From Cohnella phaseoli (GTDB taxonomy: Bacteria > Bacillota > Bacilli > Paenibacillales > Paenibacillaceae): DNA of 64,000 bases. A program made the position numbers and the translations under genes. The notes below the pieces were generated by a model. It was not told where the DNA came from and did not search any database. It saw nothing but the letters and a program-made list of their open reading frames with translations. Positions 44,774-54,292 of this stretch are shown piece after piece; within the stretch, counting starts at the first letter, position 1, and the number at the start of each line of letters is the position of its first letter. The stretch covers positions 177,145 through 241,144 of the forward strand of contig NZ_QRDZ01000006.1 of NCBI RefSeq assembly GCF_003386235.1, given 5' to 3'.

Positions 44774-45121
44774 ATGTCAGGAAATTCTCCGGACATGGAC
44801 ACGACGATGTTGAGCGCTTTGGCCGAGCCGAATCGCAAGCGGATTGTCGAATTGCTGCGAGACGGTCCTCTGACCGTAGGGGAGATCGCCGATCGGCTGG
44901 AAATCCGCCAGCCTCAAGCATCGAAGCATTTGAAGGTTCTTAGCGAGAGCGGCATCGTGGACGTGCAGGCGGAAGCCAATCGTAGAATCTATAAGCTGCG
45001 GCCGGCGCCATTCCAAGCTTTGGATTCGTGGCTGCAGTCGTTCCGCCGCATTATGGAGGAACGGTTCGACAAGCTGGATGACTATTTACGCGAATTGCAA
45101 AATAAAGAAAAAAACCAATGA
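44774..45121 (+). CDS. ArsR family transcriptional repressor
   Basis: 115 residues from ATG 44774 behind GAGGTGA; ATG 44723 is a possible longer start. The winged helix is clear: ALAEPNRKRIVELLRDGPLTVGEIA, recognition helix RQPQASKHLKVLSESGIV, and the wing QAEANRRIYKLRP. No metal-binding CVC motif is present, so it belongs to the metal-independent branch usually paired with an SRPBCC gene, as here (19 bases downstream). It likely represses its own operon through the palindrome on its promoter; the inducer is unknown. Confidence 0.88.
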   Translation: MSGNSPDMDTTMLSALAEPNRKRIVELLRDGPLTVGEIADRLEIRQPQASKHLKVLSESGIVDVQAEANRRIYKLRPAPFQALDSWLQSFRRIMEERFDKLDDYLRELQNKEKNQ

Positions 45122-45140
45122 TTCCAAGGAGGAATTTGTA

Positions 45141-45659
45141 ATGTCCGGAAACGCTATGATTTCGAGAGTAGAAAACGAAAAGGTGCTCGTCCTGGAACGC
45201 GTATTCGATGCGCCGCGCGAGCTGGTATTCGCCATGTTTAAGGAAGCCGATCATTTGAAGCATTGGTGGGGACCGAGAGGTTGGGAGATTCCGGTGTGCA
45301 AGGTCGATTTTCGTCCCGGCGGCGTGTGGCATTACTGTATGAAGTGCGTCGATCGGAACCAGGGCGATTTTTACGGAATGGAGTCTTGGGGCAAAGCTAT
45401 CTATAAGGAAATGATTGAGCCGGAGAAAATTGTCTATACGGACTACTTCTCGGATGCTGAAGGCAACTCCAATGCCGAGATGCCGTCAACCGACGTCACA
45501 TTGGAGTTCATCGATCTGGGCGACGGCAGGACGAAGCTGGTCAGCTCCGGCGAGTACGTGTCGGCAGAGACGCTCAAGACCGTTATGGATATGGGCATGC
45601 TGCAGGGCATCACCGAAACCTGGGACCGCTTGGCTGAGCGTCTCGAAGCAGTCAAGTAA
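45141..45659 (+). CDS. SRPBCC (AHSA1-like) ligand-binding domain protein
   Basis: 172 residues from ATG 45141 behind AAGGAGG. RVFDAPRELVFAMFKEADHLKHWWGPRGW is the well-known start of the AHSA1-type START fold (positions about 19-47), followed by FRPGGVWHYCMKC and the C-terminal helix with GMLQGITETWDRLAERLE. These proteins bind hydrophobic ligands in a deep cavity. It is co-transcribed with an ArsR repressor, an arrangement frequent in Firmicutes and Actinobacteria, so it may bind or remove the compound that induces the operon. Confidence 0.87.
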   Translation: MSGNAMISRVENEKVLVLERVFDAPRELVFAMFKEADHLKHWWGPRGWEIPVCKVDFRPGGVWHYCMKCVDRNQGDFYGMESWGKAIYKEMIEPEKIVYTDYFSDAEGNSNAEMPSTDVTLEFIDLGDGRTKLVSSGEYVSAETLKTVMDMGMLQGITETWDRLAERLEAVK

Positions 45660-45673
45660 CAAAAATATGGGAA

Positions 45674-45716
45674 GAGGGCGTCCCCTAGTCAGTGACTTTT
45701 GGGACACCCTCTTTTT
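45674..45716 (+). terminator. Rho-independent terminator after the SRPBCC gene
   Basis: GAGGGCGTCCC (45674-45684) pairs with GGGACACCCTC (45701-45711) with one mismatch; five T follow. It lies between convergent genes and may serve the MFS gene weakly. Confidence 0.75.
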
Positions 45717-45759
45717 CAATAAAAAAGCTTGAATAGTTTAAATGTCGGGCTTGTCCCCA

Positions 45760-46965
45760 CTAACCATTCGCCCTTTGACGAGAGCGCAAAGCGCGCGTAG
45801 CCCAGATGCAAGTCAGGAACAGCAGCACGCCCGCAAGAATGAACAGCCCCTCGATGCCGATCCAGCCAGACAGAGCGCCGCCGACGACCGGTCCCATCAT
45901 ATTGCCGAGGCTAAGCGCGCTCGTGTTGAAGCCGAACGCTCTGCTTTCCTTGCCATCCGGCGTATATTGGCGCACGAGCGCGTTGACGGTCGGAATCAAA
46001 CCTCCCATAAAACAGCCTAGCAGGAAGCGGAAGACGAGCAGCATGCCGACGGAATCCGCGAACGCTTGCGGGATCGTCATCACGGCGGAGCCCGCCAAGC
46101 AAATCAGCAGAATTCGCGTCGCGCCGATTCGATCGCTAAGCTTGCCCAGCACAGGGGAACAAATCATGTTCGAGATGCCGGTTACGGAGCCGACGAAACC
46201 GGCGTAGAACGCCAGATTTTCCGAAGTGCCGTGCAGATGCTGTACGTAGAGAGGGATGAGCGGCATAGGGCTAAGCATGGCGAATTGAATCAGAAACGTG
46301 ACTGTAAGGAGCACGGGAAGCTGGCGGATGACCATCAGATCCCGGAAGCCTTTCAAGACGCTGACCTGCTCTTTCAGGGCGGCTGCGGCGCGATCGAATT
46401 TCTCGTGAACGAGCAGCCACGTAATGACGGATGCGAGAAATAATAAAGTTCCGGTTATGTAGAAGATCGGACGAAAACCGAAGTTATCCGCCATTAATCC
46501 TCCGATAAAAGGGCCGAGAATCGCCCCCGCAGTACCGCCGGATTGTAACGTGCCCATGGCGAATCCCATTCGCTCCTTCGGCGTTGAAGACGAGACGAGG
46601 GAGACGGCGGCCGGCATAAATCCCGAAATGACGCCGTTGAGCATTCGCAGGATGAGCAAATGCCAGGGGGCGGTCGCGAAGCCCATCAACAGCATTACGA
46701 TCGACATGCCGAAGCCGGAGCGCAGCAGCATCATTTTACGGCCGTATTTTTCCGCCAGCTTGCCCCATAACGGTTGAAACAGGAAGGACGTCACGAAGTT
46801 CGCGGCAAAAATGATGCCCGCCCACACTCCGATCTCGTGCTCGTCAGTCAGACCCAAATCCTGCTGCAGGTAGAGCGACAGAAAAGGCATGATCATCGTC
46901 ATACCGGCCATGACCAGGAAGTTGCCGACCATTAAGATGTAGAGATTGATTTTCCAACGCTGCAT
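45760..46965 (-). CDS. MFS drug/H+ antiporter-like transporter
   Basis: 401 residues with 12 predicted transmembrane segments. The loop 2-3 motif of the major facilitator family is QPLWGKLAEKYGRKMMLLRS (about 65-84), and the drug-exporter motif C-like sequence GTAGAILGPFIGGLM is in segment 5, which indicates the DHA1 (12-TMS multidrug efflux, MdtG-like) group. ATG 46965 follows GAAGGTG. It is a single gene, divergent from hemE. The substrate cannot be predicted. Confidence 0.87.
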   Translation of the reverse strand: MQRWKINLYILMVGNFLVMAGMTMIMPFLSLYLQQDLGLTDEHEIGVWAGIIFAANFVTSFLFQPLWGKLAEKYGRKMMLLRSGFGMSIVMLLMGFATAPWHLLILRMLNGVISGFMPAAVSLVSSSTPKERMGFAMGTLQSGGTAGAILGPFIGGLMADNFGFRPIFYITGTLLFLASVITWLLVHEKFDRAAAALKEQVSVLKGFRDLMVIRQLPVLLTVTFLIQFAMLSPMPLIPLYVQHLHGTSENLAFYAGFVGSVTGISNMICSPVLGKLSDRIGATRILLICLAGSAVMTIPQAFADSVGMLLVFRFLLGCFMGGLIPTVNALVRQYTPDGKESRAFGFNTSALSLGNMMGPVVGGALSGWIGIEGLFILAGVLLFLTCIWATRALRSRQRANG

Positions 46966-47077
46966 GGTTTACACCTTCTTCGATGCTGACATAAGCATAG
47001 CCAGTATAACATAGTCCCGCACGCAGGCAAAAAGCCGCATTGTCAAACTATTGTCATACTCCATCCGGGAGTAAAGG

Positions 47078-47106
47078 TTGTTCACGCAGGATAAAAGGGG
47101 CATAAT
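47078..47106 (+). promoter_or_regulatory. Putative promoter of the hem operon
   Basis: TTGTTC (47078-47083), 17-base spacer, CATAAT (47101-47106), 46 bases before the hemE start. Confidence 0.5.
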
Positions 47107-47152
47107 GAAAGCAATGAAAACCAAATTGGTACATAAATGAGGCTGGAAGCTT

Positions 47153-48208
47153 ATGTTGAAAAACGACTTGTTCTTGCGAGCTTGCAAGAGGGAGACGGTG
47201 GAACGCATCCCTGTATGGTACATGCGCCAGGCGGGACGCTATGATCCGGATTATCGTAAAATCAAAGAGAAGTTCTCGCTTCTGGAAATTTGCCGACAGC
47301 CCGAGCTGGCAGCCGAAGTGACGCTGATGCCGGTTCGCAAGCTAGGAGTCGATGCGGCCATTCTCTATTCGGACATTATGAATCCCGTCGCTTCGATCGG
47401 GATCGACTTCGATATCGTCAAGGATGTCGGCCCGGTCATCCATAATCCGGTGCGCAGCGCCGCCGACGTGGACAAGCTGAAGCCGATCGATGTGGAGGGC
47501 GATCTGTCTCACGTGCTGGAGACGATTCGTATTCTCGAGCGCGAGCTGGAGGTTCCGCTCATTTCTTTTGCCGGCGCACCGTTTACGCTGGCCAGCTATA
47601 TCATAGAAGGCAGACCGACCAAATCGTATATTCGCACCAAAGCGATGATGTATGGCGATTCGCGAACCTGGCATCTGCTCATGGGCAAGCTGGCCGAGAT
47701 GGCGGCAACCTATTTGCGTGCGCATATTGCGTCGGGGGCCAAGGCGGTGCAGCTATTCGACAGCTGGGTCGGCTCTTTGGCGCCGCACGATTTTAAGGAG
47801 TTTGTGCTGCCTCATATCGAAAGCATTTTCGCGTCGCTGTCGGATTTGGATGTGCCTAAAATCTACTTCCCGGGCGTCAGCTCCGGCGAGCTGCTCCAAC
47901 ACTTGACCAACCTTCAGACGAACGTCGTCGGACTCGACTGGCGGGTGCCGCTGTCAGAAGGTCGGCGCAGGCTCGGCGGACGGTTCGCGATTCAAGGCAA
48001 TCTCGACCCTTACGTGCTTACCGCCCCGTCCGAGGTCATTCACGAACATGCGCGCAGACTGCTTGACGAAGGCATGCGCGAACCGGGCTATATTTTCAAC
48101 CTGGGACACGGGTTATTCCCCGAGGCGTCGCTCGATAAGCTGAAAGAGTTGACGGACTTTATTCATAGCTACAGCGAACGGAAGCTGACAGAGGAGGCGC
48201 AAGCATGA
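47153..48208 (+). CDS. hemE: Uroporphyrinogen decarboxylase
   Basis: 351 residues. It removes four carboxyl groups from uroporphyrinogen III to give coproporphyrinogen III. Signatures are PVWYMRQAGRYDPDYR (about 20-35), the catalytic Asp in ILYSDIMNP, FAGAPFTLASYIIEG, and GNLDPYVL with GHGLFPEA near the end. First gene of a hemE-hemH-hemY operon with ATGA and 11-base overlaps, the usual Bacillus order. Confidence 0.96.
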   Translation: MLKNDLFLRACKRETVERIPVWYMRQAGRYDPDYRKIKEKFSLLEICRQPELAAEVTLMPVRKLGVDAAILYSDIMNPVASIGIDFDIVKDVGPVIHNPVRSAADVDKLKPIDVEGDLSHVLETIRILERELEVPLISFAGAPFTLASYIIEGRPTKSYIRTKAMMYGDSRTWHLLMGKLAEMAATYLRAHIASGAKAVQLFDSWVGSLAPHDFKEFVLPHIESIFASLSDLDVPKIYFPGVSSGELLQHLTNLQTNVVGLDWRVPLSEGRRRLGGRFAIQGNLDPYVLTAPSEVIHEHARRLLDEGMREPGYIFNLGHGLFPEASLDKLKELTDFIHSYSERKLTEEAQA

Positions 48209-49155
48209 GCGCGGACAAACGAACGATCGGCGTGCTGGTTATGTCCTATGGAACGCCCGAGAGCTTGGAAGGGGTAGAAGCTTACTATACGCATATTCGC
48301 AGAGGTCATCCGCCGACGGCCGAGCAGCTGGAGGATTTGACATCCCGTTATCGGACGATCGTGGGCGGTGTGTTCCCGCTGCGCGAAAATACGAACCGAC
48401 AGGCGGCGGCTTTGCAGAGCAAGCTGAACGAGCTGGCCGGAGACGGAGCTTACGTGTGCTATCAGGGACTGAAGCATGCGGCGCCATTCATTGAGGACGG
48501 CATCGCAGCAATGGCGGCGGACGGCATTCGCGAAGCGGTCGGTATCGTGCTGACTCCGCAATACTCGTCGATGAGCGTTGGCGGTTATTTGAAGCGGGCA
48601 CGCGAGGAAGCGGAGAAGCATGGCATTCGTTTCCGCGGAGTCGACGAGTACCATCTGCACCCGCAGCTGATCGAGGCGTTAAGCGAACGCGTGAACGAAG
48701 GTTTGGAGCAGCTTGGCGGCGAACGGGGAGAAGCGCTCGTGCTATTCAGCGCGCATAGCCTTCCGGCTAAAATTTTGGAGCTGAACGATCCGTACGCGGA
48801 CCAACTGCTGGCGACTTCGGGAGCCGTAGCCGCGAAAGCGGGCGTTGCCAATTGGCAGTTTACCTGGCAGAGCGCAGGTCAGACCGGACAGCCCTGGCTT
48901 GGGCCGGATATTCTTGAGACACTCGAGAAGCTTGCGGCGGAAGGCGTCCGTTCCGTGCTCGTGACTCCAGTCGGATTCGTATCCGACCATCTAGAGGTGC
49001 TGTACGATATCGACATCGAAGCGAAGCAGCTCGCCGAAGAAAAAGGAGTTCGCCTCGCGCGGATTCGCATGCTGAACGACGATCCGCAATATATGGCCGT
49101 ATTGGCCGATTCGGTGATCGGCGCGGCGAACGGGGGAAACGGCAATGACGAATAA
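48205..49155 (+). CDS. hemH: Coproporphyrin ferrochelatase
   Basis: 316 residues. It inserts Fe2+ into coproporphyrin III in the Firmicute (coproporphyrin-dependent) haem pathway, so CpfC is the mechanistic name. VMSYGTPESLEGVEAYYTHIRRG marks the N-terminus (residues about 12-34), FSAHSLPAKI contains the metal-site His, and PVGFVSDHLEVLYDID the conserved Glu. Its start overlaps hemE by 4 bases. Confidence 0.95.
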   Translation: MSADKRTIGVLVMSYGTPESLEGVEAYYTHIRRGHPPTAEQLEDLTSRYRTIVGGVFPLRENTNRQAAALQSKLNELAGDGAYVCYQGLKHAAPFIEDGIAAMAADGIREAVGIVLTPQYSSMSVGGYLKRAREEAEKHGIRFRGVDEYHLHPQLIEALSERVNEGLEQLGGERGEALVLFSAHSLPAKILELNDPYADQLLATSGAVAAKAGVANWQFTWQSAGQTGQPWLGPDILETLEKLAAEGVRSVLVTPVGFVSDHLEVLYDIDIEAKQLAEEKGVRLARIRMLNDDPQYMAVLADSVIGAANGGNGNDE

Positions 49156-50605
49156 AAGTCGCCGGGTGGCGGTGCTGGGCGGCGGGATTACCGGCCTCAG
49201 CGCCGCTTTTTACTTGCTTAAGCTGGCCAAGGAGCGCGGAGAAACGGTTGAAGTGACGGTTTTGGAAGGCTCCGACCGACTTGGCGGCCGAATCCATACG
49301 CTGCGCAGAGACGGATTCGTTATCGAGCGCGGCCCCGATTCCTTCCTCGCGCGCAAGCTGCCGATGATCCGGCTGGCCGAAGAGCTCGGCCTGATCGGAG
49401 AGTTGACGGGCACGAATCCGCAGGCGAAGAAGACGTATATCTCTCGGGAAGGCAAGCTGGTTTCGATGCCGCAGGGCTTAGTGATGGGCGTTCCGACGGA
49501 TAGCGATAAATTCATGCAGACGGAGCTTGTGTCCGAGCAGGGCAAACTGCGGGCTTTGCAGGAATCGGAGCTGCCGGGAGAGGCGAAAGCGGAAGACGAT
49601 TCTGTCGGAGCGTTCCTTGAACGCAGGATGGGCAAGGAGATGGTCGAGCGCGTATTCGAGCCGCTATTGGCAGGCATTCATGCGGGCGACCTGTACAAGC
49701 TCGGGCTTGAGGCGACATTCCCGCAGTTCAAGCGGATGGTCGAGGAGCATGGCAGTCTGATCGCGGGAACCCGGGCGGCCCAACAACATGCTGCTGCAGC
49801 TGCGAAGACGGGAGGGGGCGCGTCCGTTTCGTCGGCGGCTCCCGAGCTGCCGGCCAGCGTGTTCCTGACGTTCACGAACGGATTGTCGACAGTAATCGAA
49901 GCGCTCGAGCAGCGGATCCGCGCGGAAGGCGGAAATATCCGTCTGGAAGCGAAGGTGCGGGAAATAGAGCCGATTGCCGAACCGAAGGAAGCGGCATATC
50001 GTTTGCATATGCTCGACGGTACGGTATGCGAAGCCGACCAAGTCGTCGTTACGCTGCCCGCCTATGTCGCTGAGGAGCTGCTTGCTCCGCATATGGACGT
50101 GTCCGCGCTGTCGGCGATTCGTTATGTCTCCGTGGCCAACGTTGTGCTCGGTTATGCAGCCGATGGGTTCGGACACGAGCTGGACGGTTCGGGCTTCCTC
50201 GTGCCGCGCGGAGAGAAGCGGCTTATTACCGCGAGCACATGGACCTCTGCGAAATGGCGGCATACGGCGCCGGAAGACAAGCGGCTGATTCGCTGCTACG
50301 TCGGGCGGGCGAACGACGAGCAGGGCGTCGAACTGGACGACGAGGCGATGACCGCGGCGGTACGCGGAGATTTGCGCGATCTGATGGGGTTGGAGGCACA
50401 GCCGGAGTTCGTTGAAATTACGCGTCTGCGCCGCTCGATGCCGCAATATCCGGTCGGACATGTCGGGGCTATCGCCGATTTTCGCGCCGAGCTTGCGCAG
50501 AAGCTGCCCGGCTTATTCGCCACTGGCGCGGCGTTCGAGGCCGTAGGCCTGCCGGACTGCGTCGCTCAAGGAAAGCAGGCCGCCGAAGCTTTGCTGGCCA
50601 ACTGA
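49145..50605 (+). CDS. hemY: Coproporphyrinogen III oxidase (protoporphyrinogen oxidase family)
   Basis: 486 residues, an FAD flavoprotein. The dinucleotide-binding motif is AVLGGGITGLSAAFYLLK (about 9-26), followed by the GGRIHT second motif, and the C-terminal FAD contact GLPDCVAQGKQAAE. In Firmicutes this enzyme oxidises coproporphyrinogen III to coproporphyrin III (CgoX). An insertion AAAAKTGGGASVSSAAPELPAS-like low-complexity stretch (about 217-238) is a flexible loop. Overlaps hemH by 11 bases. Confidence 0.94.
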   Translation: MTNKSRRVAVLGGGITGLSAAFYLLKLAKERGETVEVTVLEGSDRLGGRIHTLRRDGFVIERGPDSFLARKLPMIRLAEELGLIGELTGTNPQAKKTYISREGKLVSMPQGLVMGVPTDSDKFMQTELVSEQGKLRALQESELPGEAKAEDDSVGAFLERRMGKEMVERVFEPLLAGIHAGDLYKLGLEATFPQFKRMVEEHGSLIAGTRAAQQHAAAAAKTGGGASVSSAAPELPASVFLTFTNGLSTVIEALEQRIRAEGGNIRLEAKVREIEPIAEPKEAAYRLHMLDGTVCEADQVVVTLPAYVAEELLAPHMDVSALSAIRYVSVANVVLGYAADGFGHELDGSGFLVPRGEKRLITASTWTSAKWRHTAPEDKRLIRCYVGRANDEQGVELDDEAMTAAVRGDLRDLMGLEAQPEFVEITRLRRSMPQYPVGHVGAIADFRAELAQKLPGLFATGAAFEAVGLPDCVAQGKQAAEALLAN

Positions 50606-50678
50606 CCGTATAGAGGCTGCTTCAAAAGTCCGATTGGATCACGAAGCCAATAGGAATGCGGACCGCAACCATGATTCA

Positions 50679-50708
50679 GGCCATCCTTTCCGGGATGGTC
50701 TATTTTGT
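50679..50708 (+). terminator. Rho-independent terminator of the hem operon
   Basis: GGCCATCC (50679-50686) pairs with GGATGGTC (50693-50700) with one G-T pair; TATTTTGT follows. The preceding about 70 bases after hemY show nothing recognisable. Confidence 0.65.
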
Positions 50709-50766
50709 CTTGAAGCGGTAATGCGAGGCAAAACGACTTATTTCCGGACGGAGGCGAGGGAATCTG

Positions 50767-50775
50767 TGCTAGAAT
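50767..50775 (+). promoter_or_regulatory. Extended -10 promoter of the second kinase/ABC cassette
   Basis: TGCTAGAAT: TAGAAT at 50770-50775 with the TGn extension, 33 bases before the start codon. No convincing -35. Confidence 0.45.
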
Positions 50776-50808
50776 GATGGGGAAACCGCATGCAAGAGGG
50801 GGAGACGG

Positions 50809-52554
50809 ATGAGAATCGGCCGCTTTAGACTTCCGACGCGTTGGCGCAGTATCCGCTTGCCTTACAAGCTGGTGCTCGTCTATACGCCGCTAATATTGCT
50901 TCCCGCGCTTGCGGGCATTTATTATTTGACCGAAAGCTACACGTCCTCCTCGAAGGCCCAAGCCGCCGAATACGCCACCGACCTGCTCGGTCTGATGGGG
51001 CAGAAGGTCGACGACCGGATGAGGAGCTACGAGCAGCTCAGCAAGCAGATCATGACGGACGGCGAGCTGCTGAAGCTGGCGAAGACGGAGCCCGAGTCTG
51101 CCTACGACCGATTCAAGGTAGAGAGCGCGATCAACGAGAAGCTGAACGTGCTTTGGCTGGGCGCGGACCAGAACAGCTACATCCGCTCCATTAAGATAGA
51201 GACGCCAAGTGCTATCTACACGTACGGCAAAAATGCGATCGACGAGTACGACGTGCGCAATTCGGAGTATCGGACGGAGGTCGGAGAGATGAAGGGGGGA
51301 GCCAGATGGTTCGCCCCGCAGACGTTCGACGACGGCTATACGAAACTCCGGGCGTTCCGGTTAGGACGAACGATTCGCGACGAGAAGCTGAACGAGCTAG
51401 GTACGTTAACGCTTGTCATTCGGGTCGAGGCGGTCGGCGATATTTTTCGCCAGATGAAGTTTCAGGAGGATACGGCGCTTAAGCTGCTGGACGAAAAAGG
51501 AGAGCCGCTCGTCGACAACGAGGTGTCGATCGGCGACGTCAAAGCCAGCCGTCTGCTCAGCTTTACCGACGACAGGCTGGGCAACGGCTGGACGCTGGCG
51601 GTACAGATGCAGCTCGACCGGTTGTACGAGCCGATCTTCTCTACGGTGCGACAGGCGCTGTTTATTTTGTTCGGCTGTATTTTGCTCGGCCTTGTCGTCA
51701 CTCATCTGCTGGCCTTGGACCTTGTCATCCCCATTCGCAGATTGACGATGAACATGAAGATGGGCATCAAGGGCGTGCGTCCGGGCAAGCTGAAGCGTTT
51801 TGGCGGGGCGGTGGAGATCGTGGAGATGAACGATACGTTCATCTCGATCATGTACGAGATCGAGCAGTTGATCGACGAGGTCGCCAGGCAGGAGAAGAAA
51901 AAGAAGGACGCCGAAATTCGCGTGCTGCAACACCAATTGTCGCCGCATTTTCTGTACAACACGTTAAATTCGATCCGCTGGATGGCGATGATTCAGAGGC
52001 AGGATAATATCAAGGAAATGGTCGATGCCCTAAACGCACTGCTCACCTATGCGCTGCGCGGGTCGGGAGGGCCGGTGCCGCTGGCGAGCGAGATTGCGAT
52101 CCTGCACAATTACGTGGCGATTCAGAAGGTGCGCTACCAGCACTTCGAGTTCGCGGTGAACGTTCCAGCCGAACTGGAGCAGGTCGAGGTGCTGAAGTTT
52201 CTGCTTCAGCCGCTCATCGAGAATGCGCTGATCCACGGCTTGGCCCCGTCCGAGCATCCCGGGGAAATTACCGTTTCCGCGGTGTCGGAAGGCGAGCATC
52301 TGCTCGTGACCGTTGCCGATAACGGGATCGGCATGAACGAGGAGACGGTGGAGAGGCTTGTTCGCGGGCTGTCGGCTTCTCCGACGGACAGGCTCGGCGT
52401 GCGCAGCGTTCATGAGAGAATCCAGCTTCATTACGGAACGAATTACGGTCTGTCGATTCGCAGCGAACCGGGAGTCGGCACGTCGATAACGGTTAGAGTG
52501 CCTATGCGGATGGACGGATCGGCGGAGGAAAAGGGGGAGCGCTCGCATGCGTAA
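50809..52554 (+). CDS. YesM-type sensor histidine kinase, cassette 2
   Basis: 581 residues: TM1 at about 22-42, extracellular sensor domain to about 280, TM2 at about 283-305, HAMP, then phosphoacceptor His380 in HQLSPHFLYNTLNS and the ATPase domain (IENALIHGL, VADNGIGM). ATG 50809 follows AGAGGGGGAGA. It leads the cassette that ends with an alpha-L-rhamnosidase, so its signal may be a rhamnose-containing glycan fragment; this is inferred from context. Overlaps its regulator gene by 8 bases. Confidence 0.9.
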   Translation: MRIGRFRLPTRWRSIRLPYKLVLVYTPLILLPALAGIYYLTESYTSSSKAQAAEYATDLLGLMGQKVDDRMRSYEQLSKQIMTDGELLKLAKTEPESAYDRFKVESAINEKLNVLWLGADQNSYIRSIKIETPSAIYTYGKNAIDEYDVRNSEYRTEVGEMKGGARWFAPQTFDDGYTKLRAFRLGRTIRDEKLNELGTLTLVIRVEAVGDIFRQMKFQEDTALKLLDEKGEPLVDNEVSIGDVKASRLLSFTDDRLGNGWTLAVQMQLDRLYEPIFSTVRQALFILFGCILLGLVVTHLLALDLVIPIRRLTMNMKMGIKGVRPGKLKRFGGAVEIVEMNDTFISIMYEIEQLIDEVARQEKKKKDAEIRVLQHQLSPHFLYNTLNSIRWMAMIQRQDNIKEMVDALNALLTYALRGSGGPVPLASEIAILHNYVAIQKVRYQHFEFAVNVPAELEQVEVLKFLLQPLIENALIHGLAPSEHPGEITVSAVSEGEHLLVTVADNGIGMNEETVERLVRGLSASPTDRLGVRSVHERIQLHYGTNYGLSIRSEPGVGTSITVRVPMRMDGSAEEKGERSHA

Positions 52555-54112
52555 AGTGATGATCGTCGACGATGAAGCGCTCGTACGGATCGGCCTGCAA
52601 TCGATCATCGATTGGGAGAGCAGAGGCTACCGAATCGGCGGAGTGTTCAAAAACGGAGAGGAAGCGGTGCGCGCGGCGGCGGAAGAGAAATTCGACATTG
52701 TGCTGACCGATATCCGTATGCCGGGCATGGACGGCTTTGCGCTGATCCGCGAGCTGAAACGGCTCGATCCGAGCCTTCGTTTTATTATTTTGAGCAGCTA
52801 CAGCGATTTCGAATATACTCGTCAGGCCATCCAGGCCGGCGTTAACGACTATATTTCAAAATACGAGATGGAGCCTGAAGAACTGCTGCGCGTTCTCGAT
52901 GCGCTATCCGTAAACGGCGAAAGGTCGGGAGTGCCGGAGACGGCCGGCGAGGCGGGTTCGCTCGACGACGAGAGAGCCGCGTGGCTGACGCGGACCAAAG
53001 AAGACCGGGACGCGCGACTGTCAGAGCATTGTCCCGCACTGCTGGAGCGGCTGGGAAGATGGGGAGGCGAGGCGCGCTGGGTCGTCCTGATGCCGCTGCC
53101 GAGAACTTCCGACTATTCCCAGACGGAGCGCAAAGCGATGGCGCTGCAGACGGAGGAAATTTTCTCCCGGCTGGACGGTCTGGAGTATTTCGGCGAGCAG
53201 GACGGCTTGCTGCATGGCGCTTGCGCGCTGCGTGAAGGCGAGCAGGACGACTCGATTCGACTGCGGCAGATTGCCGAAGAGCTTACGGCGGCATGGGCCA
53301 AAAATCTGAACGTCGCGCTCGTCGCCGGAGCGGGGAATTCCGTGACGTTCGATCGGCTCGGACAATCGAGGAAGGATGCGGAGCGCGCGGCTCAGATGTG
53401 CTTTTACGACGGAGCGGGGATCTACCTCGCCGAGCATGTCGTCTTGAGAGAAATGGCGGAGCAGGAGCGTCTGGAGCTGTACAGACAGGCGAAAAACAAA
53501 ATCGACTTTCTTCATTTCGAGCAATTGGGAGACGAAATTCGTCGCCGTATCGGCGATCCGGCCGCCCGACTGCTTCCGGCCGAATGGCAGCGGGTCGGCG
53601 AGATGATCGCGACCCATCTGATGAATCTGATGATCGAGCGTTACGAATCGGATCCGGAAAGCCTTCGCGACCGCTTCGGCGCCGCTTGGCCGCTGAACGA
53701 AGCGTTCCGCAAGCTCGGTACGCAGGCGGAGTTTGTCGGTATGCTGCAAGAGATGCTGGCGCGCGCGCAAGAGGCGGCATCTTCGCTGCATGCGAGCCGG
53801 GGCTGGGTCGCCAAAGCGAAGGCGTTCGTGGAGAGCCGTTACGGCGAACCGCTGCGGCTGGAAGACGCCGCCGAGCATGTCAGCTTCAGCCCAAGCCACT
53901 TCAGCCAGCGTTTTCGCCAAGAGACGGGAGAGGCATTCTCCGACTACTTGACGCGTATTCGCATTCGCGAGGCGATCCGGCTGTATAACGAGACGGAGCT
54001 TTCCACCGAGGAAATCGCCGCCCGCGTCGGCTATTTGAACGCCAATTATTTCATTAAAGTGTTTAAGCGCATGACGGGGCAGACGGTGAAACAGTTTAAA
54101 AGCAGATCCTGA
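52547..54112 (+). CDS. YesN-type response regulator with AraC DNA-binding domain, cassette 2
   Basis: 521 residues. Receiver domain with Asp55 (VLTDIRMPGMDG), a long middle region (about 130-410), and two C-terminal AraC helix-turn-helix motifs (LEDAAEHVSFSPSHFSQRF; IAARVGYLNANYFIKVFKR). It presumably activates the binding-protein and permease genes downstream when phosphorylated by the kinase encoded just before it. Start ATG 52547 behind GGGGGAG. Confidence 0.9.
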   Translation: MRKVMIVDDEALVRIGLQSIIDWESRGYRIGGVFKNGEEAVRAAAEEKFDIVLTDIRMPGMDGFALIRELKRLDPSLRFIILSSYSDFEYTRQAIQAGVNDYISKYEMEPEELLRVLDALSVNGERSGVPETAGEAGSLDDERAAWLTRTKEDRDARLSEHCPALLERLGRWGGEARWVVLMPLPRTSDYSQTERKAMALQTEEIFSRLDGLEYFGEQDGLLHGACALREGEQDDSIRLRQIAEELTAAWAKNLNVALVAGAGNSVTFDRLGQSRKDAERAAQMCFYDGAGIYLAEHVVLREMAEQERLELYRQAKNKIDFLHFEQLGDEIRRRIGDPAARLLPAEWQRVGEMIATHLMNLMIERYESDPESLRDRFGAAWPLNEAFRKLGTQAEFVGMLQEMLARAQEAASSLHASRGWVAKAKAFVESRYGEPLRLEDAAEHVSFSPSHFSQRFRQETGEAFSDYLTRIRIREAIRLYNETELSTEEIAARVGYLNANYFIKVFKRMTGQTVKQFKSRS

Positions 54113-54223
54113 TCGTGTAAAAAGGAATCTGGATCGTAAAATATGGAACATGGGCCGGAGAACGTCCGCATTCTCCGGTCGAGATGGAACATTCTCGCTC
54201 GATTGCTGCATGGAGCAGGTAGG

Positions 54224-54237
54224 TGCAATCGCTTACA
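54224..54237 (+). promoter_or_regulatory. cre-like site overlapping the -10 region of the binding-protein gene
   Basis: TGCAATCGCTTACA differs from TGWAANCGNTNWCA only at the third base. TACAAT (54234-54239) overlaps it and may be the -10 box, though no good -35 is seen. CcpA binding here would block initiation, as expected for a sugar-uptake operon. Confidence 0.5.
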
Positions 54238-54292
54238 ATGTAGAAAGATCGCGATCATGCCTACATTTCTAAGAAAATCGGAGGGGTTTCAT

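Noticed and set aside
53021..54211. A 396-codon minus-strand open frame across the cassette 2 regulator gene
   Set aside because: Same reason: the plus-strand protein has receiver and AraC domains; the antisense product is Arg/Leu/Gln-rich and unrecognisable.
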